This document shows positions 24,918 to 33,849 of a DNA stretch of 64,000 bases, piece after piece. This stretch comes from DAOLCO01 sp964612555. Lineage in GTDB: Bacteria > Bdellovibrionota_C > UBA2361 > SZUA-149 > DAOLCO01. The stretch lies in the NCBI GenBank assembly GCA_964612555.1, contig CAZTBW010000009.1:113787-177786 (forward strand), read 5' to 3'. The translations under genes and the position numbers were made by a program. The notes below the pieces were generated by a model. It was not told the origin of the DNA and ran no database searches. It was given only the letters and a program-made list of their open reading frames with translations. How positions within the stretch are numbered: position 1 is the first letter of the stretch; the number at the start of each line of letters is the position of its first letter.

Positions 24918-26447
24918 ATGTCATTAATTTTATCCATTGATGTAGGGACTACAAACTTAAAAGCTGGTGTTGTGAATGAAGAGGGGAAGCTGCTTCTAGT
25001 CAGAAAAGCCAGAATTCCGGTTGAATCACCAGAGCTGGGAGCTTCGGAGCATCACCCTGATACTTTGTTCGATCTGCTTTTGAGCCTTTCCCGGGATGTC
25101 GTCTCGAAATATCAAAAAGACATCTCCATGATGGTTATTTCCACTTACCAGTTTGGTTTGATCATGCTTGATGAGGATATGAAACCGATTTCCGGAATTT
25201 CCTTGTTATCCGATTTAAGAGCCAGAGAGATTTTTGATGAGTTCAAGAAAAGTATTGATATAGAAGCACTGTATCGTAAAACCGGCTGTCCTCCAATGTT
25301 TCAATATTGTCTTCCACGACTACTTTTTCTGAAGCAAAGAAGGAATGAACTCTTTTCAAGAGCAAGATACTTCATGTCTTCAAAGGAGTATCTGGTTTAT
25401 CGTCTGACTGGAGAATTGGTTGGTGAACCGAGTGTTACTGCTGCTACTCAAATGTTAAATATTGAAACTCTTGATTGGGATCAGGAGTTGTTGTCTTTAG
25501 CAGGAATATCCAGAGAGCAATTACCACCACAGGTTGAGGGATTGACTAAAGCTATCCCATTGAAAAAACCTGTTACTGAAACAATAGGTATTGGTACTGA
25601 TACTCAATTGTTATTAGGTTTGTATGACAGCGGTGCACTTGCAGTAGGACTTAGTGGACTTGAATCCGGCATAGGAATCATAAATGTCGGGACTTCTGCT
25701 TTGCTTAGAGTTCCGAGTGACAATCCTGCATTTGATAAAAGTGGTAACAGAATAATCCATCCTTATCCACTCTTTAAAGGAAAATATCTTAATGGTGGCT
25801 CACTCAATAATGCAGCTCTGCCACTTGACTGGCTGAGAGCAAAACTTTTTGATGTTGATCTTAGAGATTTTGAAATAGTCAATGAGGGCGACATTCATGA
25901 CCCTCTTTTTGGAGTTCCGTATCTTACAGGAGAGCGTAATCCCCAGATTGGACCTTTCGCATCAGGTGTGATTTTTGGTCTTCGACCGTTTCATACCAGA
26001 AACGATATTACAAGATGCTTGCTGGAAGGCGTGGCATTTTCACTCTGCATGGTAAAAGATGCACTGCTGGATAATAATGTCGAGATTAAAGAGTTCAGAA
26101 TGGCAGGTGGGGGAACTGCATGGAAAGTGTGGCCTCAGATTTTTGCAGATATCTTTGATAAACCAATGGTGGTGCCAAAGGCACAGGAAATTGCTCTTGT
26201 CGGAAGTGCGATTTTGGGGTTTTCTGCTCTGGGCAAGTTTAGTTCTATTGAAGAGGCGGCAGCTCAAATGGTCAATATTGGTGAGAGGATAGACCCGGAT
26301 CCCAAACGTGCGGTTCGATATAATGAACAGTACCAATTTTTCAAAGAACTGTGTTTTTCTCTGATACCATTATTTGAAAAACACTCCCGATTAACAGAAT
26401 CTCTCAGGCTGAGAGAAAATGGAGTGCTGACCGAGCGTCTGACCTGA
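24918..26447 (+). CDS. FGGY-family carbohydrate kinase (xylulokinase-like)
   Basis: 509 residues. The phosphate-1 loop SIDVGTTNLKAGVVNEEG opens the protein, LNGGSLNNAA and a C-terminal MAGGGTAWKVWPQIFADIF followed by EIALVGSAILG match the FGGY C-terminal signature. The family phosphorylates xylulose, gluconate, ribulose, glycerol or similar. Context with polyol dehydrogenases favours xylulose or a related ketose. It is divergently placed from the mannitol dehydrogenase gene across 171 bp. No sugar transporter is in the cluster. Confidence 0.86.
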   Translation: MSLILSIDVGTTNLKAGVVNEEGKLLLVRKARIPVESPELGASEHHPDTLFDLLLSLSRDVVSKYQKDISMMVISTYQFGLIMLDEDMKPISGISLLSDLRAREIFDEFKKSIDIEALYRKTGCPPMFQYCLPRLLFLKQRRNELFSRARYFMSSKEYLVYRLTGELVGEPSVTAATQMLNIETLDWDQELLSLAGISREQLPPQVEGLTKAIPLKKPVTETIGIGTDTQLLLGLYDSGALAVGLSGLESGIGIINVGTSALLRVPSDNPAFDKSGNRIIHPYPLFKGKYLNGGSLNNAALPLDWLRAKLFDVDLRDFEIVNEGDIHDPLFGVPYLTGERNPQIGPFASGVIFGLRPFHTRNDITRCLLEGVAFSLCMVKDALLDNNVEIKEFRMAGGGTAWKVWPQIFADIFDKPMVVPKAQEIALVGSAILGFSALGKFSSIEEAAAQMVNIGERIDPDPKRAVRYNEQYQFFKELCFSLIPLFEKHSRLTESLRLRENGVLTERLT

Positions 26448-26565
26448 GCCTTATCCTTGTTCTGATATGCTTAACCGTTCAGGAAGAATGCTTGGCGTAT
26501 TTAATGAATTAGATTATATATTGTGCCCATGTTTATTAACACTGAATTAAATTAATAAAACCACC

Positions 26566-27870
26566 ATGATTCCTCGTTATTCTCGTGACCAAATGACTTC
26601 CCTTTGGAGTGATGAGTCAAAGTATAAGCTTTGGCTTGATATTGAGATTCTTGCACTTGAAGCTATGGCAAAAGAGGGGATAGTGCCTGCTTCTGCTCCA
26701 AAAGAAATAAGGGAGCAGGGCAAATTTGATATCTCAAGAGTTCTTGAACTGGATGCAAAACTGAAACACGATGTGATTGCGTTTCTTACCAATGTTGCAG
26801 AACATATTGGTGAGAATGCAAGGTACCTTCATTATGGAATGACCTCTTCGGATTTACTCGATACTGCCTTTTCTGTTCAGCTTTGCAGGGCAACTGATCT
26901 GATTCTGGAAGGGCTTATCGGCTTAAAGGCTGCTATCAAGAAAAGAGCTGAGGAGCATAAAACAACTTTGTGTATGGGGAGAACGCATGGAGTCCATGCT
27001 GAACCCACAACTTTTGGTGTAAAGCTTGCAGGTTTTTATGCTGAATTTGAAAGAAGAGAAGTAAGGATTCGTGAAGCAAGAAAAGGCATTGCAGTGGGTG
27101 CAATATCAGGACCGGTAGGTACTTATTCTCAACTACCTCCCGGTATAGAAGCATACGTGTGTGAATCATTGGGGCTGACTCCTGCCAAAGTATCTACTCA
27201 GGTTATCCCTCGGGATATTCATGCAAGTTTATTTCTTGCTTTTGCTGAGCTTGCCTCTTCTATGGAGCACCTTGCAGTGGAGATACGGCATCTTCAAAGG
27301 ACGGAAGTTCGTGAAGCAGAAGAGTTTTTCTCCAAGGGGCAGAAAGGTTCAAGTGCCATGCCGCATAAGAGAAACCCGGTGCTTACTGAAAATCTGACTG
27401 GTCTTTCCAGAGTGGTTCGATCTATGGCGGTAAGCAGTCTTGAGAATGTTCCCTTGTGGCATGAGCGTGATATCAGCCACTCTTCTTCGGAGCGGGTAAT
27501 TGCACCTGATATCACAATTGCTGTAGATTTTATGTTGCACAGGCTGACTTCTCTGGTTGAAAATCTCCTCGTGTATCCTGAGCGGATGAGATACAATATG
27601 GAAAGTACCAGAGGGCTTGTTTTTTCTGCTACCTTGCTTCTTCTTCTCACTGAGAAGGGTCTTGTGAGGGAAAAGGCATATGATCTGGTTCAAAAAAATG
27701 CCATGAAAGTGTGGGAGAGTATATCAAGTGCGTCGCCGCTTGAGTTTAGAAAAGAAGTGGAGAATGATAGTGAGATTGCTGCACTGGTTAGCAAGGAAGA
27801 ACTCGATGCGGTTTTTTCTTACGATCGTTTTGTTGCCCATGTAGATGAAATTTTTTCTCGGGTATTTTAG
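26566..27870 (+). CDS. purB: Adenylosuccinate lyase
   Basis: 434 residues. RYLHYGMTSSDLLDTAFSVQ and MGRTHGVHAEPTTFG are conserved substrate-binding blocks, and the fumarase/aspartase superfamily signature GSSAMPHKRNP is present near residue 265. PurB cleaves SAICAR to AICAR and adenylosuccinate to AMP. It is followed 12 bp later by purS and then purQ, a standard purine operon order. All visible catalytic blocks are intact, unlike those in the downstream purQ. Confidence 0.97.
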   Translation: MIPRYSRDQMTSLWSDESKYKLWLDIEILALEAMAKEGIVPASAPKEIREQGKFDISRVLELDAKLKHDVIAFLTNVAEHIGENARYLHYGMTSSDLLDTAFSVQLCRATDLILEGLIGLKAAIKKRAEEHKTTLCMGRTHGVHAEPTTFGVKLAGFYAEFERREVRIREARKGIAVGAISGPVGTYSQLPPGIEAYVCESLGLTPAKVSTQVIPRDIHASLFLAFAELASSMEHLAVEIRHLQRTEVREAEEFFSKGQKGSSAMPHKRNPVLTENLTGLSRVVRSMAVSSLENVPLWHERDISHSSSERVIAPDITIAVDFMLHRLTSLVENLLVYPERMRYNMESTRGLVFSATLLLLLTEKGLVREKAYDLVQKNAMKVWESISSASPLEFRKEVENDSEIAALVSKEELDAVFSYDRFVAHVDEIFSRVF

Positions 27871-27882
27871 GAGTTTTCACCC

Positions 27883-28149
27883 ATGATAGCTAAAGTTCTT
27901 GTGCGCTTAAAAGAGGATGTGCTTGACCCTGCAGGTAGAGCACTTACTGAGCAGCTTAATCACCTTGGTTTTACTGAGGTAAAGTCTGCAATGATTGGTA
28001 AATATATTGAACTTCATATTGATACTGGTGATCGTGTTAAAGAAGTTGAACGGGTAGAGGATATGTGCCACAAGCTTTTGGCAAATCCTCTTATAGAAGA
28101 TTTTGAAGTAATCCATGAAGTTGAGGAAAAATCCCCCAAACCTTCATAA
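27883..28149 (+). CDS. purS: PurS, small subunit of FGAM synthetase
   Basis: 88 residues. VLVRLKEDVLDPAGRALTEQ and VKSAMIGKYIELHID match the short PurS family, which dimerises and bridges PurQ and PurL so that ammonia can pass between them. It looks normal in length and sequence apart from a short proline/lysine tail. It lies between purB and purQ. Confidence 0.93.
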   Translation: MIAKVLVRLKEDVLDPAGRALTEQLNHLGFTEVKSAMIGKYIELHIDTGDRVKEVERVEDMCHKLLANPLIEDFEVIHEVEEKSPKPS

Positions 28150-28169
28150 AATCTTAAAGTCGAAAATTA

Positions 28170-28859
28170 ATGAAAGTTGCTATTATTGAATTTCCAGGTT
28201 CAAGCGGTGTGCGGGATGCTGAATATGCACTGCGAGAAGTCTTGTCACAAGAGGTGACACTCGTCTGGCATCAGGAAGAGTTTATTAAGGGTGCAGATCT
28301 TGTGGTCATTCCGGGTGGAGCTGCCTTTGGTGATTATCTCAGACCCGGGGCGCTTGTTAAATCATCTCCGGTAATTGCTCCTTTAAGAAAATACGCAAAA
28401 GATGGTGCTCCTGTGATAGGTATTGGTAATGGTTTTCAGATTCTTTGTGAACTTGAACTTCTTCCCGGTGTGCTTTTACCTAATCTTTCAGCAGAATTTT
28501 TAAGTACAGAAACTTATGTGCTTGTTGATGGAAAAACGAGTGTCTGGACTGAGCATTTTGGTGAAGAGGTGGTATTAAAATTACCCCTTGGTTGTTATTC
28601 GGGAAGGTATTTTATAGATGCGAGAGGTCTTAGAGACCTTGAAGATAATGATCGGATTGCATTTCGTTATTGTGATATGGAAGGAGAAGTAAATCTTCAA
28701 CATCCTTTTAATGGCTCAATGAATGCGATTGCAGGTATTTATAATCGTAGTGGAAATGTCCTTGGCATGATGCACCACCCCGAACGGGCAGTTGAAGAGA
28801 GTATGGGTAATGTGGATGGGGTCGAAATTTTTAAAAATGTGTTCAAAACACTTATATAG
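28170..28859 (+). CDS. purQ: PurQ-like glutamine amidotransferase with Cys86 replaced by Gly
   Basis: 229 residues, normal length, with clear PurQ similarity: VAIIEFPGSS, VVIPGGAAFGDYLRPGA, GNGFQIL and GMMHHPERAVEE. In class I amidotransferases of this family the nucleophile lies in G-(V/I)-C-NGFQIL; here it reads VIGIGNGFQIL, and codon 86 (28425-28427) is GGT. The His and Glu of the HPE motif remain. The glycine-rich strand usually written HGEGxF is also altered (LGCYSGRYF). Without the cysteine the protein should not hydrolyse glutamine. It could serve as a structural subunit, use free ammonia, or belong to a repurposed complex with the equally altered PurL-like protein at 30787. Confidence 0.88.
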   Translation: MKVAIIEFPGSSGVRDAEYALREVLSQEVTLVWHQEEFIKGADLVVIPGGAAFGDYLRPGALVKSSPVIAPLRKYAKDGAPVIGIGNGFQILCELELLPGVLLPNLSAEFLSTETYVLVDGKTSVWTEHFGEEVVLKLPLGCYSGRYFIDARGLRDLEDNDRIAFRYCDMEGEVNLQHPFNGSMNAIAGIYNRSGNVLGMMHHPERAVEESMGNVDGVEIFKNVFKTLI

Positions 28860-28880
28860 ATTTTTCCCCGCAGTTATTTT

Positions 28881-30782
28881 TTACCACAGGGATTGTAGAT
28901 AATCATCGAGGTTACCTGATCTTTGCTTAAGTTCTTTCAGTGCCTTGTCTATTTGAGCTTCACTGGTAGCGGTATCCAGAATTTTTCTTGAAGTATTCAG
29001 GCAATCTTCAAGCAGGGCTCGTCCCCGTCCTTTGAAATCTTTTGCTTCCGTGTTTAGTTTTACCTGAATCATAAAGATGTTTGTTTTGAGTTCCAGCTTC
29101 TTTTTTGCGAGTTCGGAATTATCCTCTTCTCCATGCATGGGGGCATCGGATGCTTCCCGTTCCTGCATTCTTTTTTGTTGTTCTTCTATAAGAAGTCTGT
29201 CTCTGAGGAGTTTATCGATTTCAAAATCACTGAGTCCTGAAGTAGCAACAATTTCAATCTTCTGTTCTTCTTCCGTTTCAAGGTCTTTTGCAGAAACATG
29301 AACAATACCCTCTGCATCTATTTCAAAAGAAATTGCAATATCCGGTACTCCCCGTGGTGCCGGTCGCACTCCTTTGAGTTCAAATCGTGCAAGTGTTTTA
29401 TTATCAGGGGCAAATTCGCTTTCTCCCTGAAGTACATGAATACTTACCTGAGGCTGGTTCGGGGCACTGGTCGTAATAATTTCTGTTTTCTTGGTGGGGA
29501 TAGTGGTATTTCTTGGGATAATCGTGTGCATCTTTGCGCCCTGAATTTCAATACCGAGACTCAGGCTGGTAACATCCAGTAAGCTCACACCCTTGACAAA
29601 ACCTTGCAGTAATCCGGCTTGTACGGCAGCTCCCAGTGCTACTGCCTGGTCCGGGTCAATAGTATCAAGTGGTTCCTTTCCAAAGATTTCACGAGCCGCT
29701 TTTTTTACGGCAGGCATTCTGGTCATGCCACCTACCAGGATGACATCGGTAATATCATCAGGAGTCAGATTGGCATCCTCAAGTGCTTGCAGGCAGGGAT
29801 TTTCGATTCTTTGAAGTATGGGCTGAACTAAATCCTCAAGTTTTTTTCGATCAAGCGGAATCTTGATATGTTCAAGACCCTGAACGAAAGTAAGCTCGAC
29901 ATCAACCTTTGGTTTATCAGAGAGTTCATGTTTTGCGTCCCTTGCCGCATCCTTGAACCGCTGGAGCACCACTCGATCATTGGAAACATCATTTCCGGTT
30001 TTAGCTTTGAATTCATCAAGCAGATACTGAACTACTGCCATATCAAAGTCTTCACCACCAAGATACGTATCACCATTGGTTGACTTTACATCAAATATTC
30101 CGTCTTTTAGTTCAAGAATGGAAATGTCAAAAGTACCTCCACCAAGATCAAACACGGCAATCATACGATCGGCTTTTTTCTTGTCCCGAAAAGATTTCTC
30201 TACCTGTTCTTTAAGAACATCCTTCCCATCAATTACATTCATGCCAAAGGCAAGGGCAGCAGCTGTTGGCTCGTTTATGATTCGCAGAACATCAAGACCT
30301 GCCAGTCGTCCCGCGTCCTTTGTTGCCTGACGTTGTGAGTCATTGAAGTGAGCGGGAACGGTTATCACTGCTCTTTTAACGGGTTCTTTAAAGAAACCTT
30401 CTGCAATCTGTTTTATCTTGGTCAAAATCTGTGCCGATACTTCTTCCGGGCTCATATGAGTTCCATTTACCTCAACCCAGGCATCACCATTTTCCGCTTC
30501 AAGTACTTTGTAGGGGAGTTTTTTGGTTGCAGAAGTGATTTCTTCGGATTTGTATTTTCTCCCAATGAGTCGCTTTACCGCAAAAATAGTGTTCAGGCGG
30601 TTGGAGTTTTGTTGCTCTTTAGCCTCCCAGCCAACGATAGGTTCATTAGTGGCTGAGATTGCAAAAATTGAAGGGACGGTATCTCTCCCTTTATGATCCG
30701 GGATAATATGAGGTCTCCCGTCTTTGATGTAGGCAATGCAGGAGTTTGAAGTACCAAGATCGATTCCAATTACTTTAAGCAT
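28881..30782 (-). CDS. dnaK: Hsp70-family chaperone (DnaK-like)
   Basis: 633 residues. The ATPase domain shows GIDLGTSNSCIAYI, NEPTAAALAFGMN, VFDLGGGTFDISIL and VILVGGMTRMPAVKKA; the substrate-binding domain has the usual RNTTIPTKK and HVLQGESEFAPDN blocks. It ends in DDYLQSLW without the glycine-rich, acidic tail usual for housekeeping DnaK, and no dnaJ or grpE gene is near. It begins four bases after the stop of the PurL-like gene, so it is probably the last gene of a TerB-PurL-Hsp70 operon. It may be a specialised Hsp70 rather than the main DnaK. Confidence 0.93.
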   Translation of the reverse strand: MLKVIGIDLGTSNSCIAYIKDGRPHIIPDHKGRDTVPSIFAISATNEPIVGWEAKEQQNSNRLNTIFAVKRLIGRKYKSEEITSATKKLPYKVLEAENGDAWVEVNGTHMSPEEVSAQILTKIKQIAEGFFKEPVKRAVITVPAHFNDSQRQATKDAGRLAGLDVLRIINEPTAAALAFGMNVIDGKDVLKEQVEKSFRDKKKADRMIAVFDLGGGTFDISILELKDGIFDVKSTNGDTYLGGEDFDMAVVQYLLDEFKAKTGNDVSNDRVVLQRFKDAARDAKHELSDKPKVDVELTFVQGLEHIKIPLDRKKLEDLVQPILQRIENPCLQALEDANLTPDDITDVILVGGMTRMPAVKKAAREIFGKEPLDTIDPDQAVALGAAVQAGLLQGFVKGVSLLDVTSLSLGIEIQGAKMHTIIPRNTTIPTKKTEIITTSAPNQPQVSIHVLQGESEFAPDNKTLARFELKGVRPAPRGVPDIAISFEIDAEGIVHVSAKDLETEEEQKIEIVATSGLSDFEIDKLLRDRLLIEEQQKRMQEREASDAPMHGEEDNSELAKKKLELKTNIFMIQVKLNTEAKDFKGRGRALLEDCLNTSRKILDTATSEAQIDKALKELKQRSGNLDDYLQSLW

Positions 30783-30786
30783 ATCC

Positions 30787-33183
30787 TTATGCAGCTCCTC
30801 CGGTCGTATTCATCTGTAAGCGTTCACTTGCAAGATACGATTCCAGCCTGTGAATCCACAGTTTGTAGGTTGTAGAAAGTGGTAACTCAATATCGACAAG
30901 TCCATCAACTATAATTGACTTTCCTCCTACTTCTCCCTCGGCAGTGATCGGGATGTTTCTCTCTTGGCAGAACCTCCTGAGTGCATCTTCATTTTCTTCA
31001 CTGCAACTTACAAGAAAACGCGCTGAAGACTCGGAAAATAAGGCGGAATCAGGTCGTAAAGGCGCATCTGATTCCGAAGGTACTGTTTTTTGAACAAGAT
31101 TAAGATGTGCACCAATTGGACGTGAGCGCATAAGACAAGACTCAATTATAGCAAGTGAAAGACCTCCTTTACCCAGATCGTGGCAGGAGGAGAGCATGCC
31201 GGTGTGAACCAGTTCAATAATATCCAGGCATCTCTGCTTTTCAAGGTCAAAGTCTATATCCGGGACGAGGGTGGTAACTGTTTTATGAATATAATGGGAG
31301 TATTCGGTACAGCTGATTTCATTTTTTGTTTCTCCGAGCAGGAATATTTTGTCTCCCTTGTCTCTAAAACCGACTTCACACTTGTTCCTTACATCATTCA
31401 GAATGCCCAGTCCGAGTATGACCGGTGTGGGCATTACAGGACTACCTTCGGTGCCGTTCTCCAGGGATACCTCTTCAGACATGATGGGAAGCTCCCAGAT
31501 TCTGCTTGCATCTCCGAGCCCCCGTATGGATTCTGAGAGGTCGCAGACTTCACGGTAGCGTGCCGGGTCTCCAAAATTCATGCAGCAGGACATAGAGAGA
31601 GGAGTTGCTCCGCTTGCAGCAAGGTTTCTCATTGCTTCAGCAATGGTCTGGACTGTTCCAAGGTATGGTTCCATTTTGACATATAGTGAATTTGAAACAA
31701 TGGTAGAAGCAAGTGCCGTGCAGTTTGAGTCATTGATTTTCCTGAGATGAAGTCGTAAGACCGCACTATCTCCTCCCGCACGACTCAAGGTGCGACCACC
31801 CACCATTTGATCAAAGCCGGAAAACACCGCGAGCCTGGAGCTCATATTGGGGTTTGCAAGTAAATCAAGCCACACATCTTCAAGGTTATTGGGGCAGCTA
31901 AGCTGGCGTTCTTCCTTGCCGGATTCTGCTTTTAAACTTACTTCTCGTATAAGTGACCACTCATCCTGTTCTTTTCTTACTCTTCGTCTTTGATTCTCAG
32001 CATCTCTGGTCTTTTCAGTACGCTTGAGCATGGGAGGAAATTTTACCACATCCATTGTCCGCTGAACGGCTCCACGAACTGCAAATTGGAAGGGTATGTC
32101 GGCAGCTAAATAATGTTTCCAGTAAAATTCTATTCCATCTGCATCGTTGACCTCTCCTATGCGTGTCGAGCCCAGATCCCACTTGTAGAGAATTTTGTTA
32201 ACTTCACGATGAGTATTGGGACGAGTCAGCAGGAGAACTCGATCTGCCGTTTCGCTTAGTAAAATTGGTAAAGCCTCGGACATTTCGGCTCTAAGCGGTA
32301 CCCGGTCAATGTCCAGGAGTACGGGTTTGCCGATTCTTGTTGCAAGATTAAATGAAGCAACTGCAAGCCCTCCTGCACCAACCACTATAATCTCTTCTGC
32401 CACCCCGCTGGAGAGAGCTTCTGAACAGGCATTTATGAGTTTACTGGACAGGAGTGGATCTCCCATAGGAATCGCAGTTATTTTTTCTTCTTTGTGAATT
32501 TGATCGAGAGTTACATGCTGATCATTCCCGGTTTTTGCCCCTACGTAGAGAATTGGGCTGCCCCAGGGTATGGGATCTTCATTTTTTGCTTTGGTATCCG
32601 GCACTATTCCAATAACCGCGCAGTTAACGAGAGGTGCTTTATTGTATGAAGGATGAAAGTAGAGGTCTCCTCCAAGGACGGGTATTCCAAACTTATTCGC
32701 GAAAGAGGCAAGTCCGTGAATGAGTTTTTTGAAATGTCGTTGATGTGTCAGTAGCTCATGGTTACCAAATCTTCCCATTGGAAGCACTGCAAGGGGAGTG
32801 GCACCAGCCGCAGCCAATTCCTGAAGTGCGGCATCGAGTGCTGCCTGAGCAGCATAAAATGGTTCAATAGCGCAAAGGAAGTTCTGCTGAGATATGCGAA
32901 GAACAAGGTTTGTATCGTCAACAGTAAGGAGCTTGAGGCTGCTTCCCGGAAGGTCTTTGAGGTTTTTATAATTAAAATCCGCAGCATCTATCAGAGCGGT
33001 GGAATTTTTAAAGGAAACACGGTCAGACCAGAGTGCTGCAAAGATACTGCATTCAAATTTATTTGGAGGACGCCCGAGACGATCAATGATCTTCTCCCAT
33101 TCAGTTTCATCAAGACCGAGAGAGAGCCCTTCATCCATAGAGATGGGAGGGTAGAGCATGCCCCTTCTTTGTTTAATTGCCAT
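30787..33183 (-). CDS. purL: PurL-like FGAM synthetase homologue with altered active site
   Basis: 798 residues, two AIRS-type halves as in short PurL. The C-terminal half is recognisable (FDQMVGGRTLSRAGGDSAVL, MPTPVILGLGILNDV, CHDLGKGGLSLAIIESC). In the N-terminal half the hallmark WSEHCSYK motif is WSDRVSFK, putting Arg55 at the catalytic histidine, and the ESHNHPS motif is SQQNFLC (residues 98-104), losing its Glu and both His. GGKTGRD is degraded to VGAKTGND. Family knowledge assigns those residues to ATP/Mg and FGAR chemistry, so standard activity is doubtful. It starts 25 bp after the TerB-like gene and is followed after three bases by the Hsp70 gene. A paralogue with a new role, or loss of function, are both possible. 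Confidence 0.85.
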   Translation of the reverse strand: MAIKQRRGMLYPPISMDEGLSLGLDETEWEKIIDRLGRPPNKFECSIFAALWSDRVSFKNSTALIDAADFNYKNLKDLPGSSLKLLTVDDTNLVLRISQQNFLCAIEPFYAAQAALDAALQELAAAGATPLAVLPMGRFGNHELLTHQRHFKKLIHGLASFANKFGIPVLGGDLYFHPSYNKAPLVNCAVIGIVPDTKAKNEDPIPWGSPILYVGAKTGNDQHVTLDQIHKEEKITAIPMGDPLLSSKLINACSEALSSGVAEEIIVVGAGGLAVASFNLATRIGKPVLLDIDRVPLRAEMSEALPILLSETADRVLLLTRPNTHREVNKILYKWDLGSTRIGEVNDADGIEFYWKHYLAADIPFQFAVRGAVQRTMDVVKFPPMLKRTEKTRDAENQRRRVRKEQDEWSLIREVSLKAESGKEERQLSCPNNLEDVWLDLLANPNMSSRLAVFSGFDQMVGGRTLSRAGGDSAVLRLHLRKINDSNCTALASTIVSNSLYVKMEPYLGTVQTIAEAMRNLAASGATPLSMSCCMNFGDPARYREVCDLSESIRGLGDASRIWELPIMSEEVSLENGTEGSPVMPTPVILGLGILNDVRNKCEVGFRDKGDKIFLLGETKNEISCTEYSHYIHKTVTTLVPDIDFDLEKQRCLDIIELVHTGMLSSCHDLGKGGLSLAIIESCLMRSRPIGAHLNLVQKTVPSESDAPLRPDSALFSESSARFLVSCSEENEDALRRFCQERNIPITAEGEVGGKSIIVDGLVDIELPLSTTYKLWIHRLESYLASERLQMNTTGGAA

Positions 33184-33208
33184 CTAGCTGAAAAACTTTA
33201 ATTAAAAA

Positions 33209-33670
33209 CTATATTTTACCTGCAAATGCTTTTTTTCTTGCTGCCTCTGCCTGCTCCTCTGATAACTGGAGACGAACTCTAAGTTGATTGGCGATTCTCA
33301 GTTCGTACTTTTCAATCTTCTCATCAGCAACAACTACTTTCCATATAAGTGCAAGAATAAGCTGTCTTTGCTCTTCACTGAAATTTTGATTTATGTTTTC
33401 AATCAGTCCGGAGAGTTTTTCTTTATCGCTTCTTAAGGAGTCAGCTTCTTCAAGAATCTTCATTGCCTGGGTGTCAGATATTCCGAACTGTTTTTCAAGA
33501 GATCTGAAGCAGGATTGAATTTCTTCCGGGGCGTAATCATTATCCGCACCAGCCATTTGAAGCATAAGGGCTCCAATTGCAACCATTAGCTCGCGGTCGA
33601 TCTCTTCTCCATCCACGGTTTTGTCAAGTTGTACGTCCTCTTCAAGAAAGTTCTTGATTTTATTCAACAT
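33209..33670 (-). CDS. TerB-like protein
   Basis: 153 residues, all helical. Two similar helical halves are visible, each with the acidic TerB pattern: ALMLQMAGADNDYAPEEIQ and LALIWKVVVADEKIEKYELR. This is the COG4103/TerB-like family, a putative metal-binding fold related to tellurite-resistance TerB and to DjlA N-termini. The function of stand-alone members is unknown. It is the first gene of the minus-strand group that continues into the PurL-like and Hsp70 genes. Confidence 0.82.
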   Translation of the reverse strand: MLNKIKNFLEEDVQLDKTVDGEEIDRELMVAIGALMLQMAGADNDYAPEEIQSCFRSLEKQFGISDTQAMKILEEADSLRSDKEKLSGLIENINQNFSEEQRQLILALIWKVVVADEKIEKYELRIANQLRVRLQLSEEQAEAARKKAFAGKI

Positions 33671-33849
33671 AAGATCTCCTGATGTTACCTACTGTGTATC
33701 GGAATACTCAGTATCGCAGCTTAGTAGAAAATAGTGGCTTGTTAAAACAAATACTGCCCAATACTATCATTGTTATGCGGATTTGCGTATAAGTTGTTTC
33801 TTCAAATTCTTATATTACCTATTGAAATTATTGCTTTTTTGAACTGATT

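Noticed and set aside
29077..30656. Several plus-strand ORFs inside the Hsp70 gene
   Set aside because: They are shadows of the strongly conserved minus-strand Hsp70 frame.
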